Both the position numbers and the translations under genes were made by a program. This document shows positions 25,396 to 32,030 of a DNA stretch of 64,000 bases, piece by piece. The stretch lies in NCBI GenBank assembly GCA_022766945.1, contig JALEOU010000071.1, positions 62,001-126,000 of the forward strand, read 5' to 3'. Position 1 is the stretch's first letter, and each line of letters begins with the position of its first letter. The stretch is from Fusicatenibacter sp. GTDB lineage: Bacteria > Bacillota > Clostridia > Lachnospirales > Lachnospiraceae. The notes beneath the pieces are model-generated. The model was not told the origin of the DNA. It saw only the letters and a program-made list of their open reading frames with translations, and did no database searches.

Positions 25396-25453
25396 GTTAC
25401 TTCAGACGGCAACGAACGCTGTGCAGCTGTTTCATGTGACCTCTGAACAGTAA
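25396..25453. repeat. Intergenic hairpin repeat, copy A
   Basis: Imperfect palindromic element between aroE and aroD. Ends GTTACT (25396-25401) and AGTAAC (25448-25453) are inverted, with TCAG/CTGA extending the stem. The core AGACGGCAACGAACGCTGTG (25404-25423) is 18 of 20 identical to copy B at 49631-49675, and the right end CTCTGAACAGTAAC closely matches too. Copy A has about 16 extra bases in the middle. Family name unknown to me. Confidence 0.65.
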
Positions 25454-25588
25454 CACTAAAACCTATCATATCACATTTTCGATTGACAGTACAGCAAGAT
25501 TCCAATAAAATAAATTCATCATGACCAGTAACCAAAGACATTGGAAGGTTCACGAAAGTTAGCAGAGATAAAAAGGAGTAGTTTTGGT

Positions 25589-26353
25589 ATGAGCAATAAG
25601 AAGATTCAGATAAATAATCTTGTGATTGGGGAGGGGATGCCAAAGATCTGTGTGCCGGTGGTGGGCAGCACCTGTGAGGAGATACGGATGCAGGCAAAAG
25701 AGGCGCGTGCTGCCGAACCGGATCTGGTGGAGTGGCGTGCGGACTGGTATGCGGATGTAATGGATCCGGGAAAAGCAGAGACAATGCTGGAAGAACTGAC
25801 AGAGATTTTTGATGGAATACCGATTCTCTTTACCTTTCGTTCTGCCGCAGAGGGCGGTATGCGCGAAATTTCTCCAAAGGAATATCATGAGCTGAATGGC
25901 AGGATTGCACGGGAGAAAACGGCTGACCTGATGGATGTGGAAGTGTTTATGAAAGGGCTGAATGCTGAGAATCTGATCGAACAACTAAAGGAAGAGGGGC
26001 GGATTGTGGTGGCATCTTCCCACCATTTTCATGAGACACCACGGAGAGAAAGAATGATGGAGCTATACCGTAAGATGGCTGCACTGCAGGCGGATATTGT
26101 TAAACTGGCTGTGATGCCTTCCAACCCGCAGGATGTACTGAGCCTTCTTGATGTCACTTGCATGGCGGGAGAAGAGCTTGCACAGCCGGTGATCTCTATG
26201 GCAATGGGCGGCCTTGGAACTATCAGCCGCGTATGCGGAGAGACCTTTGGTTCCAGCATCACGTTTGCCAGTGCTGGAGCTGCTTCTGCACCGGGACAGC
26301 TTGATATCAAACAGGTGAGGACAATCCAGAATATTTTGCATCTGGCACATTAA
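25589..26353 (+). CDS. aroD: Type I 3-dehydroquinate dehydratase
   Basis: Schiff-base enzyme that dehydrates 3-dehydroquinate. (beta/alpha)8 fold with VEWRADWY (conserved Glu/Arg), ASSHHFHETP with the catalytic His, and ADIVKLAVMPSN with the Schiff-base Lys; terminal FASAGAASAPGQL closes the active site. ATG 25589 follows AAAGGAG at about 10 nt. 254 aa is normal for the class. It is placed head to head with aroE, sharing a 234-nt control region that also holds repeat copy A. Followed by a strong terminator, so it is likely monocistronic. Confidence 0.96.
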   Translation: MSNKKIQINNLVIGEGMPKICVPVVGSTCEEIRMQAKEARAAEPDLVEWRADWYADVMDPGKAETMLEELTEIFDGIPILFTFRSAAEGGMREISPKEYHELNGRIAREKTADLMDVEVFMKGLNAENLIEQLKEEGRIVVASSHHFHETPRRERMMELYRKMAALQADIVKLAVMPSNPQDVLSLLDVTCMAGEELAQPVISMAMGGLGTISRVCGETFGSSITFASAGAASAPGQLDIKQVRTIQNILHLAH

Positions 26354-26396
26354 AAATACCGCGGTTTTCCCAAGAGGGGAAGCCGCGGTATTTTTT
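26352..26396 (+). terminator. Terminator after aroD
   Basis: Stem AAAAATACCGCGG (26352-26364) with CCGCGGTATTTTT (26383-26395), extended inward by TTTTCCC and GGGGAAG, then a T-run. The lower stem includes the last base of the aroD stop codon context. Confidence 0.92.
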
Positions 26397-26437
26397 GCCG
26401 TATTTTGTAAAAAAGATTTCCGGTTGGTATTCCCTGA

Positions 26438-26471
26438 TTTGACAAAAAAATTGCCTTAAGATGAATATAAT
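26438..26471 (+). promoter_or_regulatory. spoIIG promoter with long spacer and Spo0A-like box
   Basis: -35 TTGACA (26439-26444) and perfect -10 TATAAT (26466-26471) are separated by 21 bp, not 17. TTTGACA (26438-26444) is one base from TTCGACA, the complement of the 0A box TGTCGAA, and overlaps the -35. The Bacillus subtilis spoIIG and spoIIE promoters show the same stretched layout and need Spo0A. The reading as a Spo0A-driven promoter is an inference from that parallel. Confidence 0.7.
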
Positions 26472-26522
26472 GTGATTTAGCGATAGGGAAGCGAAGAATA
26501 CTTTTCCGAACGCTGTGCTGAC

Positions 26523-26542
26523 AAAAGCCATGAGGCTTTTTG
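26523..26542 (+). promoter_or_regulatory. Terminator-like hairpin in the spoIIGA leader
   Basis: AAAAGCC (26523-26529), loop ATGA, GGCTTTT (26534-26540), then more T. It lies about 45 nt after the expected transcript start and 40 nt before the spoIIGA start, so it could attenuate the transcript. Confidence 0.45.
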
Positions 26543-26582
26543 TGTTTTCCGATAAGCTCTTTTGGGCGCAGGAGGTGTCTTG

Positions 26583-27437
26583 TTGCAGTATGAAATCTAT
26601 CTGGATGTCCTCTTTGCGGAGAATCTCATGATGAACTATTTTCTGCTGCGCCTTACGGTGCTTCTCCTTGCAAATACTGCCACAAAATGGAGAAGTCTGG
26701 CATCATCGGCTTTGGGCGCTGCGGTGCTGGTTTTGTGGATCACGGTATTTCGGTGGTGTCCGCGAATCGTTTGTGTGCTTATCGGAATCGGAGTTACATC
26801 AGGGATGGTAAAGTTTGGCTGTAATACCAAAACATGGGAAGAATTAGTGCGTGGATGGATTTGCCTGTGTCTGTCCTCCTTTCTGCTTTGCGGTGCGATC
26901 CGGGTTCTGCAGAGAATTGCAGGAACCAAAGGGGTGAGAACGACTTTTACGGCCGCTGCAGCAGGTTATGGAATCACCTGTTGTCTGATTCTAATCAGAC
27001 GGCAGATCCAAAAAGCACAAAACAAAACAGTTTTGGTACTGCTTCAGATGCAGGGAAGATGGAAAAAAGTAAAAGGACTGTATGATACAGGCAACTCTTT
27101 GCGGGACACCACTACCGGAAAGCCAGTGTCGGTCATACCATATGAATTTATTTTGGAACTGTTCCCGGACGAAATGCGAAAAGGGATTGCAGAATTGATG
27201 GAGCACAAAGAGGTGACAAACCCGGAACTGCTGATCAAACTGCAGCCCCATTACATAAGTTTTCGCGGGATCAATGGCAGTGGACTCCTGCCGGTGATCC
27301 GAATCACGGAAATGGTTTTAATTCAGGGAAATACGAAAAAGTGCATCCAGAATCCGGTGATTGCACTTACCGGATGGAATAGTTCATCTCCCAGGGGCTA
27401 TGAAATGATATTGCATCCAGACTTAATGGACAGATAG
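26583..27437 (+). CDS. spoIIGA: Sporulation sigma-E factor processing peptidase SpoIIGA (TTG start)
   Basis: Membrane aspartic protease that cleaves pro-sigma-E in the mother cell. N-terminal half with about five hydrophobic segments, beginning YEIYLDVLFAENLMMNYFLL as in the family, and a cytoplasmic C-terminal half with the active-site block GLYDTGNSLRD (D-T-G). TTG 26583 is 7 nt after GGAGG (26571-26575) and gives the standard N-terminus; another TTG at 26580 is too close. It sits 12 nt ahead of its substrate gene sigE. 284 aa is close to the family norm. Confidence 0.95.
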   Translation: MQYEIYLDVLFAENLMMNYFLLRLTVLLLANTATKWRSLASSALGAAVLVLWITVFRWCPRIVCVLIGIGVTSGMVKFGCNTKTWEELVRGWICLCLSSFLLCGAIRVLQRIAGTKGVRTTFTAAAAGYGITCCLILIRRQIQKAQNKTVLVLLQMQGRWKKVKGLYDTGNSLRDTTTGKPVSVIPYEFILELFPDEMRKGIAELMEHKEVTNPELLIKLQPHYISFRGINGSGLLPVIRITEMVLIQGNTKKCIQNPVIALTGWNSSSPRGYEMILHPDLMDR

Positions 27438-27449
27438 GAGGAATGAAGT

Positions 27450-28187
27450 ATGTTGCAGGCTGCACTGCCGGCGGGGTTTCGGTTACGCATGGTTCGGAAA
27501 AATAATCCAGCAGTATTTCAAAAGCCAGGGGAACTTTTTTATATCGGAGGAGCAGATGTACTTCCGGCTCCGTTGGGAGAACAGGCGGAAGCAAAGGCAA
27601 TTGAGGGCCTTGCGGATCCGGAAAATGCCAGTGCGAGAAGCGAGCTGATCGAGCACAATCTGCGTCTGGTAGTATATATTGCACAGAAATTTGATAACAC
27701 GGGAGTCGGAGTGGAAGATTTGATTTCCATTGGCACAATCGGTCTGATCAAAGCGATCAATACATTTAATCCTGAGAAGAAAATCAAACTGGCAACGTAT
27801 GCCTCCCGATGCATTGAGAATGAAATTTTGATGTATCTGAGGAGAAACAGCAAGACAAAGATGGAGGTATCCATTGATGAGCCGCTGAATGTGGACTGGG
27901 ACGGAAATGAGTTGCTGCTCTCAGACATTCTCGGAACAGATGAGGATGTGATTTATGCAGGTGTTGAGCAGGAAGTGGAATATCATCTTCTTGGAAATGC
28001 GATCAGTAAACTCTCCGAGAGAGAACAGACGATTGTAAAGCTGAGGTTTGGCATCAATATGCCGGACGGACGGGAGAAGACACAAAAAGAGGTGGCGGAT
28101 ATGCTGGGAATTTCACAGTCCTATATTTCCCGGCTGGAAAAAAGAATTATGAAACGGCTCCGGAAAGAGATCGTACGATATGAATAA
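27450..28187 (+). CDS. sigE: Pro-sigma-E, mother-cell sporulation sigma factor
   Basis: First mother-cell sigma factor of sporulation. The first 30 or so residues form a pro-peptide rich in basic and hydrophobic residues, ahead of [15 protein letters not shown]; processing by SpoIIGA is expected near F-Y-I-G-G by comparison with Bacillus. Then region 2 ([33 protein letters not shown], with the -10 recognising [12 protein letters not shown]) and region 4 ([22 protein letters not shown]). 245 aa. It forms an operon with spoIIGA. sigG, which follows sigE in many Bacilli and Clostridia, is not found downstream; a terminator and a GH27 gene come next. Confidence 0.97.
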   Translation: MLQAALPAGFRLRMVRKNNPAVFQKPGELFYIGGADVLPAPLGEQAEAKAIEGLADPENASARSELIEHNLRLVVYIAQKFDNTGVGVEDLISIGTIGLIKAINTFNPEKKIKLATYASRCIENEILMYLRRNSKTKMEVSIDEPLNVDWDGNELLLSDILGTDEDVIYAGVEQEVEYHLLGNAISKLSEREQTIVKLRFGINMPDGREKTQKEVADMLGISQSYISRLEKRIMKRLRKEIVRYE

Positions 28188-28235
28188 AAAACGCCGGCGA
28201 CGCACTGGTTTTCCCGTGTGTTGCCGGTGTTTTTT
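28186..28235. terminator. Terminator after sigE
   Basis: Arms 28186-28205 and 28216-28235 form a long stem built on CGCCGGCG and TGCCGGTG with a few G-U pairs, flanked by A-run and T-run. It touches the stop of the convergent GH27 gene and may serve both. Confidence 0.88.
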
Positions 28236-29527
28236 CAGCGTGAGCAGTAGAGAGCACAGCTGTGAGCCATTAGGCGCTCTGTGAGTGACCCGTCAGTCAC
28301 GATCTTTTCGTTATTGGTCCAGAGTTCTTCCAGCGTCAGAGAGTCCCCGAAGAGATCTGCATCGGCAAGGGACAGTGTGATATCACCGGGGGCATCGCTT
28401 AAGTTGAAGAGAGCCAGATAAGTCTGACCGGTGACGGAATCCTTTTCATACCAGGTGGCATAGGTATCTGTGCGCATGATCTGATGAGGACGAACGTCAG
28501 GCGGGAGCATGGCAAGCACCTTCTCATTTGTGAGCAGAGAGAGCGTGGTATCGTCCAGTTTTGTGAGCTCTGCTCCGAGCATGAGAGGGGAGCCAAAAAG
28601 GCACCATAGGGTCATCATGGTTTTTTGTTCTTCGTACGTAAAACGGGTGAGACGCTCCTCTCCGAAGCCTTTTCCCAGAGAGCCCACAGGCAGCATATCG
28701 CAGTCGGGATAGCAGCCCTCCAAGACATGATTCTGCCACAGTTCACAGCGCTGGAACATATCCTTTAAAAGATCCCAGCTGTCCCAGAAGTCATCGGTGA
28801 TACGCCACATGTTGGCATATTTTTCATAGTGCCAGGCCTTTTCGATGAGTGCCGGTCCCGGAGAAAGAGAAAGGACGATGGGACGACCACATTTTTCGAT
28901 GGCTTTTGAGAGCATTTCAACTTCATGGGAAGCCGCATAGGGATTTTTATGCATATTGGTATTGCAGATATCATCGCATTTGATATAATCCACACCCCAG
29001 GAAGCATAAAGTGCAATCAGGGAATCATAATACGCCTGGCCTTCGGGAATATTTCTGACCCCGTACATATCCGGATTCCAGCCGCAGATCATAGCAGGAT
29101 CTGCGATGCGTTCTGCTCCGAGCGCACTGCCGAGAACTTTGGTGTGACTGTGAGCAGCGATACGGGGAATGCCGCGCATGATATGAATGCCGAATTTCAG
29201 ACCGAGGCTGTGAATATAATCTGCAAGTGGCCGAAAACCATTTCCGCCTGCGGAAGAGGGGAAGCGTTCCGGATCCGGAAGCAGACGCGAATACTCATCC
29301 ATCTCCAGTTCAGAAAAAGGGATATACTGGAAGAGAGAGCGCATGGATCCGGCTTTTTTGGCGTACCATTCAATATCCACCACGATATATTCCCAGCCGT
29401 ATTGTTTGAGATGATCCGCCATATATCTGGCATTGGCACGCACCTCTGCCTCTGTTACGGTGGTGTCGTAATAATCATAACTGTTCCAGCCCATGGGAGG
29501 GGTTGGCGCATATGCATTTTTGTTCAT
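28235..29527 (-). CDS. Alpha-galactosidase, GH27 family
   Basis: Retaining glycosidase that removes alpha-1,6-linked galactose from oligosaccharides such as raffinose or galactomannan. Clan D (beta/alpha)8 barrel with PPMGWNSYDYY at the N-terminus, YIKCDDICN carrying the nucleophile D185, and WRITDDFWDSW with the acid/base D245. A C-terminal all-beta domain covers about residues 340-430. No signal peptide, so it is intracellular. ATG 29527 follows AGGAGG on the minus strand. Divergent AraC-type regulator next to it probably controls it. GH27 also contains alpha-N-acetylgalactosaminidases, so specificity is not fully set. Confidence 0.93.
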   Translation of the reverse strand: MNKNAYAPTPPMGWNSYDYYDTTVTEAEVRANARYMADHLKQYGWEYIVVDIEWYAKKAGSMRSLFQYIPFSELEMDEYSRLLPDPERFPSSAGGNGFRPLADYIHSLGLKFGIHIMRGIPRIAAHSHTKVLGSALGAERIADPAMICGWNPDMYGVRNIPEGQAYYDSLIALYASWGVDYIKCDDICNTNMHKNPYAASHEVEMLSKAIEKCGRPIVLSLSPGPALIEKAWHYEKYANMWRITDDFWDSWDLLKDMFQRCELWQNHVLEGCYPDCDMLPVGSLGKGFGEERLTRFTYEEQKTMMTLWCLFGSPLMLGAELTKLDDTTLSLLTNEKVLAMLPPDVRPHQIMRTDTYATWYEKDSVTGQTYLALFNLSDAPGDITLSLADADLFGDSLTLEELWTNNEKIVTDGSLTERLMAHSCALYCSR

Positions 29528-29545
29528 AAGGACCTCCTGTTATGG

Positions 29546-29595
29546 TTGTTTCTTTTCGTTAAGATAATTATAATGAGAAAAAAGGTGCAAAACAA
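29546..29595. promoter_or_regulatory. Overlapping divergent promoters for GH27 and AraC genes
   Basis: Plus strand: -35 TTGTTT (29546-29551), 17-bp spacer, -10 TATAAT (29569-29574). Minus strand: -35 TTGTTT (29590-29595), 17-bp spacer, -10 TATAAT (29567-29572). The two -10 boxes share the same bases, so only one polymerase can bind at a time. Confidence 0.65.
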
Positions 29596-29628
29596 GAAGA
29601 CTAACCGGATAAGAGAGGTAATATTTTG

Positions 29629-30483
29629 ATGGAAGAACGACTGGGAGCTTATGGACTGCTGAATCAGGAATCGCTGGAAACATCACCGCTTCTTCTGATT
29701 GATGGGGGTATGGAAAGCAGATGGAAGGAAAATTATTGCTTTGATAATTCCAGGAGAGAAAACTACGGGGGATGGCTCTTTCAGTATACAATCCGTGGAA
29801 GCGGGTTTTTTGAGTGTGGAAAGAGTGTGGAGAAACTGGGTCCGGGAAGCGGGTTTTTATCCGGAATGCCGGAAAACAGCTGCTACTATCTTGGAAAAGA
29901 GGCAGAAGAGCCCTGGGTATTTCTGTTTTTTCATTTCCAAGGGGAACTTGCGGAACCGTTTGTAAGGCGCCTTCACCAGGTCTGCGGAAATGTTTTTTAT
30001 GCATCGCCATCAAGCGAACCGGTTCGCCTGGCTCTTTGGATGCATGAAAAATTGAACAGCGGGTATCATCCAAAGAAATATGAAGGAGGAGAATTTATCT
30101 ATCGGCTCCTCTGTTCCCTGCTCAGGGAGGTAGAAAATCCCACGTCAGGAACAAAGCATGAATTTGTGAAAGAGGCGATGAAAAGGATCGATGAAGACTG
30201 TGCGGGCATTGACAGTGTGGAAGGACTGGCAGAACAGATGGGAGTGTCATTTGCCCATTTTACCAGATGTTTTCACGAAGAAACGGGAATGTCCCCCATC
30301 GTTTATCTGACAGAAGAGCGGATCCGAAGAGCGATGACGCTGCTTCTTGGAACGAATGATACACTTGGTGAAATCGCGGAGCAGGTTGGCTTTTCCAGCG
30401 GGAATTATTTTGCGAAAGTGTTTCGCAAGAGAACCGGAGTGTCACCGACGGAATACCGGAAAGTGCGAAAAAGTGCACAGTAA
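29629..30483 (+). CDS. AraC-family transcriptional regulator
   Basis: N-terminal cupin-like sensing domain (about 20-150: GGWLFQYTIRGSGFFECG, LGPGSGFL) and C-terminal double helix-turn-helix of about 100 residues (SVEGLAEQMGVSFAHFTRCFHEETGMSPIVYLTEERIRRA, then DTLGEIAEQVGFSSGNYFAKVFRKRTGVSPTEYR). ATG 29629 follows AGAGAGG by about 11 nt; a TTG lies one codon before. Divergent from the alpha-galactosidase gene with fused promoters, so control of that gene by a galactoside is the likely job. The ligand is not shown by the sequence. Confidence 0.92.
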   Translation: MEERLGAYGLLNQESLETSPLLLIDGGMESRWKENYCFDNSRRENYGGWLFQYTIRGSGFFECGKSVEKLGPGSGFLSGMPENSCYYLGKEAEEPWVFLFFHFQGELAEPFVRRLHQVCGNVFYASPSSEPVRLALWMHEKLNSGYHPKKYEGGEFIYRLLCSLLREVENPTSGTKHEFVKEAMKRIDEDCAGIDSVEGLAEQMGVSFAHFTRCFHEETGMSPIVYLTEERIRRAMTLLLGTNDTLGEIAEQVGFSSGNYFAKVFRKRTGVSPTEYRKVRKSAQ

Positions 30484-30524
30484 CGTGAGGTACTGTTCAG
30501 GGGAGAGGAAAATGTTCTCACTGG

Positions 30525-30553
30525 TTTACAGATGAGGGGAAAACAGATATAAT
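30525..30553 (+). promoter_or_regulatory. Promoter before the NSS transporter gene
   Basis: -35 TTTACA (30525-30530), 17-bp spacer, perfect -10 TATAAT (30548-30553). About 75 nt of leader precede the ATG at 30629. Confidence 0.7.
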
Positions 30554-30628
30554 GATATACAGTGGTTCGTTTGTCTGCGAAAGGGAAATGAGCTAAGAGT
30601 ATGAAAATGGGAGAGGAGTTATCTTTTT

Positions 30629-31984
30629 ATGGAACGTGAAAAGTTTGGATCCCGTCTGGGGTTTCTTTTGCTGTCGGCAGGGTGTGCGATCGGCATCGGA
30701 AACGTATGGAAATTTCCATATATGGTAGGAAGCAACGGAGGGGGTATCTTTGTTCTGTTCTACCTTTTTTTCCTGGCGATCATCGGTGTGCCCGTGCTGT
30801 CGATGGAACTTGCCATCGGACGCGCCAGCAGAAAAAGTACGGTCAGGGCTTATGAGGTTCTGGAGAAGCCGGGTCAGAAGTGGCACATTCATGGCTGGAT
30901 TGCCATGATAGGCAACTATCTTCTGATGATGTTCTATACGGTGGTTGCCGGCTGGATGCTGTATTACTTTTTCAGTTTCCTGACAGGAAAGTTTCAGCAG
31001 CTTTCTGCGGAACAGGTAACCGGTTACTTTGGCGAAATGCTCGGATCCTGGGGCATTCTGGTGGGAACCATGCTGCTTGTCACAGCAGCGGGATTTCTTG
31101 TGTGTTCCTTCGGACTGCAAAACGGTGTGGAGCGCGTGACGAAATGGATGATGCTGGCGCTGCTGGTGACTATGGTATTTCTGGCGTTTTACAGTTTTAC
31201 AATGCCGGGAGCCTCCAATGGCCTGAAGTTTTATCTGGTGCCGGACATCGGAAAGGTAGAGGAACTGGGAATCGGAAAAATCATAACAGCTGCCATGAAT
31301 CAGGCATTTTTTACGCTGAGTCTTGGCATCGGTGCTATGCTGATTTTCGGAAGCTATCTGGATCAGGGGAAGACACTGCTGGGTGAATCCATACAGATTG
31401 CCTGCCTGGACACTTTTGTGGCACTGGTATCGGGGATGATTATCTTTCCGGCATGCTTCTCTTTTGGTGTACAGCCGGACAGCGGCCCAAGCCTCATCTT
31501 CATTACGCTGCCCCATATCTTTACCTCGATGGAGCATGGAAGAATTTTCGGAAGCTTTTTCTTTTTATTCTTGTTTTTTGCATCCTTTTCTACTGTGATC
31601 GCGGTATTTGAAAACATACTGTCCTGTTTTAGGGATCTGGTGCCGTGTTCCAGAAAAAAGGCTGCACTTCTCAATTGTATTCTGGTGGCGGTCGGTTCTC
31701 TTCCATGTGCACTGGGTTACAACCTCTGGTCTTCCTTTCAGCCTCTGGGAAAGGGCAGTTCAGTGTTGGATCTGGAGGATTTCCTTGTGAGCAACCTGCT
31801 GCTTCCCATCGGATCACTGATTTACCTGTTGTTCTGTATTTCACGCCGTGGCTGGGGCTTTGAGAATTATCAAGCGGAGGCAAACAGGGGAGAAGGAATC
31901 CGTATTTCAAACCGTATAAAAGGATACTTAAAATATATACTGCCATTACTGATTGTGATTCTGATTGTTCAGGGACTGTGTTGA
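30629..31984 (+). CDS. Sodium-dependent transporter, NSS/SNF family
   Basis: Membrane symporter of the neurotransmitter:sodium family; bacterial members import amino acids such as tryptophan or tyrosine with Na+. The first helix carries SRLGFLLLSAGCAIGIGNVWKFPY, the unwound TM1 substrate and sodium site, then GGGIFVLFYLFFLAIIGVPVLSMELAIG (TM2). About 11 hydrophobic segments in 451 aa, the usual bacterial size. The ATG is preceded by GGAGAG... (GAGAGGAG about 10 nt away). It has its own promoter. Neighbours are glycosidases and regulators, which do not reveal the substrate. Confidence 0.93.
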   Translation: MEREKFGSRLGFLLLSAGCAIGIGNVWKFPYMVGSNGGGIFVLFYLFFLAIIGVPVLSMELAIGRASRKSTVRAYEVLEKPGQKWHIHGWIAMIGNYLLMMFYTVVAGWMLYYFFSFLTGKFQQLSAEQVTGYFGEMLGSWGILVGTMLLVTAAGFLVCSFGLQNGVERVTKWMMLALLVTMVFLAFYSFTMPGASNGLKFYLVPDIGKVEELGIGKIITAAMNQAFFTLSLGIGAMLIFGSYLDQGKTLLGESIQIACLDTFVALVSGMIIFPACFSFGVQPDSGPSLIFITLPHIFTSMEHGRIFGSFFFLFLFFASFSTVIAVFENILSCFRDLVPCSRKKAALLNCILVAVGSLPCALGYNLWSSFQPLGKGSSVLDLEDFLVSNLLLPIGSLIYLLFCISRRGWGFENYQAEANRGEGIRISNRIKGYLKYILPLLIVILIVQGLC

Positions 31985-31985
31985 T

Positions 31986-32010
31986 TGTAAAAGCGGAGAC
32001 GCTTTGTACA
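31986..32010 (+). promoter_or_regulatory. Hairpin between NSS transporter and GH3 genes
   Basis: Left arm TGTAAAAGCG (31986-31995), GAGA tetraloop, right arm CGCTTTGTACA (32000-32010), with one bulged base. No T-run follows, so it may be an operator or an mRNA processing or stability hairpin ahead of the GH3 gene. Confidence 0.4.
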
Positions 32011-32030
32011 AAATAGAAAGGAGAAAAACG

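Noticed and set aside
30483..30530. Third copy of the intergenic repeat (TACTGTTCAG near 30490)
   Set aside because: Only ten bases of the repeat end match and the core is absent; treated as chance.
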